From HGM13634 sp045537285 (GTDB taxonomy: Bacteria; Bacillota; Clostridia; TANB77; CAG-508): a DNA stretch of 5,785 bases. Below the pieces are notes generated by a model, which ran no database searches, was not told where the DNA came from, and worked only from the letters and a program-made list of their open reading frames with translations. Shown piece after piece: positions 5,367 through 5,785 of the stretch. Numbering within the stretch: position 1 is the stretch's first letter; the number at the start of each line of letters is the position of its first letter. Made by a program: the position numbers and the translations under genes. The DNA is taken from NCBI GenBank assembly GCA_045537285.1, contig JAZSPC010000008.1, positions 1 through 5,785 of the forward strand, given 5' to 3'.

Positions 5367-5785
5367 TTACAGTCCTACATATATAAGTGGACGGAAAGCA
5401 TAAGTTTTGCTGCCGCTGCCAACACCGCTTCCGCGATAGCTCGTAAAGCCGAGGCTGTCTGAGTAGTAATAACCACCTCGATTCACGCAACAATTGTTGC
5501 CGGCGGTATTAGTCTCTGTTGACCACTCAAAGCAATTTCCTGCCATATCATATATATTTAATTGTTCATCTACCTCACTGGTTGCATTTAAAATATTTAC
5601 TCCTGTTAATTGCGGTGCACTTGTATCAACTGATGATTTTCCTGCTGTACTTGCATAAGTACTACTATTACTTTTTGTTCCAAATGTTTGTATAAATATT
5701 ATTGCTGTATCCCATGCATAACTATTTACTAAATCACTTGAAAATGTTCCGTTGCTGTATCCATCTGCGCCATTATTATACATAT
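5367..5785 (-). CDS. FGE/C-type-lectin-fold protein, 3' part; candidate DGR target
   Basis: The frame is open to the window edge, so the N-terminus is missing and the Met at 5783 is probably internal. The visible 138 residues resemble the C-terminal half of an FGE-sulfatase/SUMF1-type C-type lectin domain. Landmarks, numbered from that Met, are IYDMAGNCFEWSTE (77-90), NRGG (101-104) and a C-terminal AFRPLIYV (129-136). In enzymes this fold makes formylglycine; in many Firmicutes it instead displays variable binding surfaces. No catalytic assignment is possible from this part. Codons 93-131 have about 53% GC and 19 of 39 end in C, against about 33% GC and 6 of 92 for codons 1-92. This fits adenine mutagenesis of AAC codons. 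A non-terminator hairpin and then a terminator follow. The ligand and cell location are unknown. Confidence 0.85.
   Translation of the reverse strand, partial: MYNNGADGYSNGTFSSDLVNSYAWDTAIIFIQTFGTKSNSSTYASTAGKSSVDTSAPQLTGVNILNATSEVDEQLNIYDMAGNCFEWSTETNTAGNNCCVNRGGYYYSDSLGFTSYRGSGVGSGSKTYAFRPLIYVGL
5391..5507 (-). other. Candidate DGR variable region (VR)
   Basis: A 117-bp, GC-rich island at the 3' end of the C-type-lectin-fold gene, from ACC at 5507 to CGT at 5391. It is dense in NNC codons (GCC, GGC, AAC, TGC, TAC, TAC, GAC, AGC, CTC, GGC, AGC, CGC and others). Length, C-terminal position and codon pattern all fit a VR. No template repeat or reverse transcriptase lies in the window, so the call rests on composition and fold alone. 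Confidence 0.6.

Noticed and set aside
5311..5493. Second minus-strand frame overlapping the end of the lectin-fold gene
   Set aside because: It arises only because the GC-rich island lacks stops in that frame; it runs on through the hairpin region and shows no domain, while the main frame has clear FGE/CLec motifs.

Overview
The window looks like a chromosomal stretch of a very AT-rich, Gram-positive, endospore-forming bacterium, most likely a Clostridia-class (gut-type) Firmicute. The evidence is the base composition, strong AGGAGG-type ribosome binding sites, consensus sigma-A promoters, a SpoIVB sporulation protease, an alpha/beta-type small acid-soluble spore protein and a long-form hibernation promoting factor. 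All genes but one lie on the minus strand.

From left to right: (1) 13-231 holds a small minus-strand transcription unit. It has a perfect TTGACA-17-TATAAT promoter, a strong SD and a 43-codon ORF that runs through a (TG)n microsatellite and ends inside a terminator-like hairpin. (2) 313-753 encodes a small membrane protein (DUF2651-like) with a coiled coil and a Cys/Tyr/Asn-rich tail. (3) 815-2050 is spoIVB, the signalling serine protease. Its start region sits in a 15-bp hairpin that also looks like the terminator of the upstream gene. (4) 2114-2980 is a Cof-type HAD phosphatase. (5) 3169-3363, the only plus-strand gene, encodes a spore DNA-binding SASP and is divergent from the HAD gene. 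(6) A strong terminator at 3432-3456 separates it from convergent hpf (3466-4002), which has its own perfect promoter. (7) 4144-5151 is a membrane-anchored M23 metallopeptidase. (8) 5367-5785 is the 3' part of an FGE/C-type-lectin-fold protein cut by the window edge.

The genes look like separate, individually promoted and terminated units rather than one operon. The shared theme is sporulation and dormancy: SpoIVB, SASP, HPF and possibly the M23 enzyme and the small membrane protein.

The most interesting part is the right end. The last 39 or so codons of the C-type-lectin-fold protein form an island of about 53% GC, with 19 of 39 codons ending in C. The preceding 92 codons of the same ORF are about 33% GC, with only 6 of 92 ending in C (hand counts). 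NNC codons at surface-loop positions of a C-terminal CLec domain are what adenine mutagenesis of AAC codons by a diversity-generating retroelement (DGR) produces. A non-terminator hairpin lies just downstream of the stop codon, as in known DGR targets. No template repeat or reverse transcriptase is present in the window, so this would be a remote target or the edge of a cassette. Two further points deserve a look: the hairpin that hides the spoIVB start, and the microsatellite-containing small ORF.
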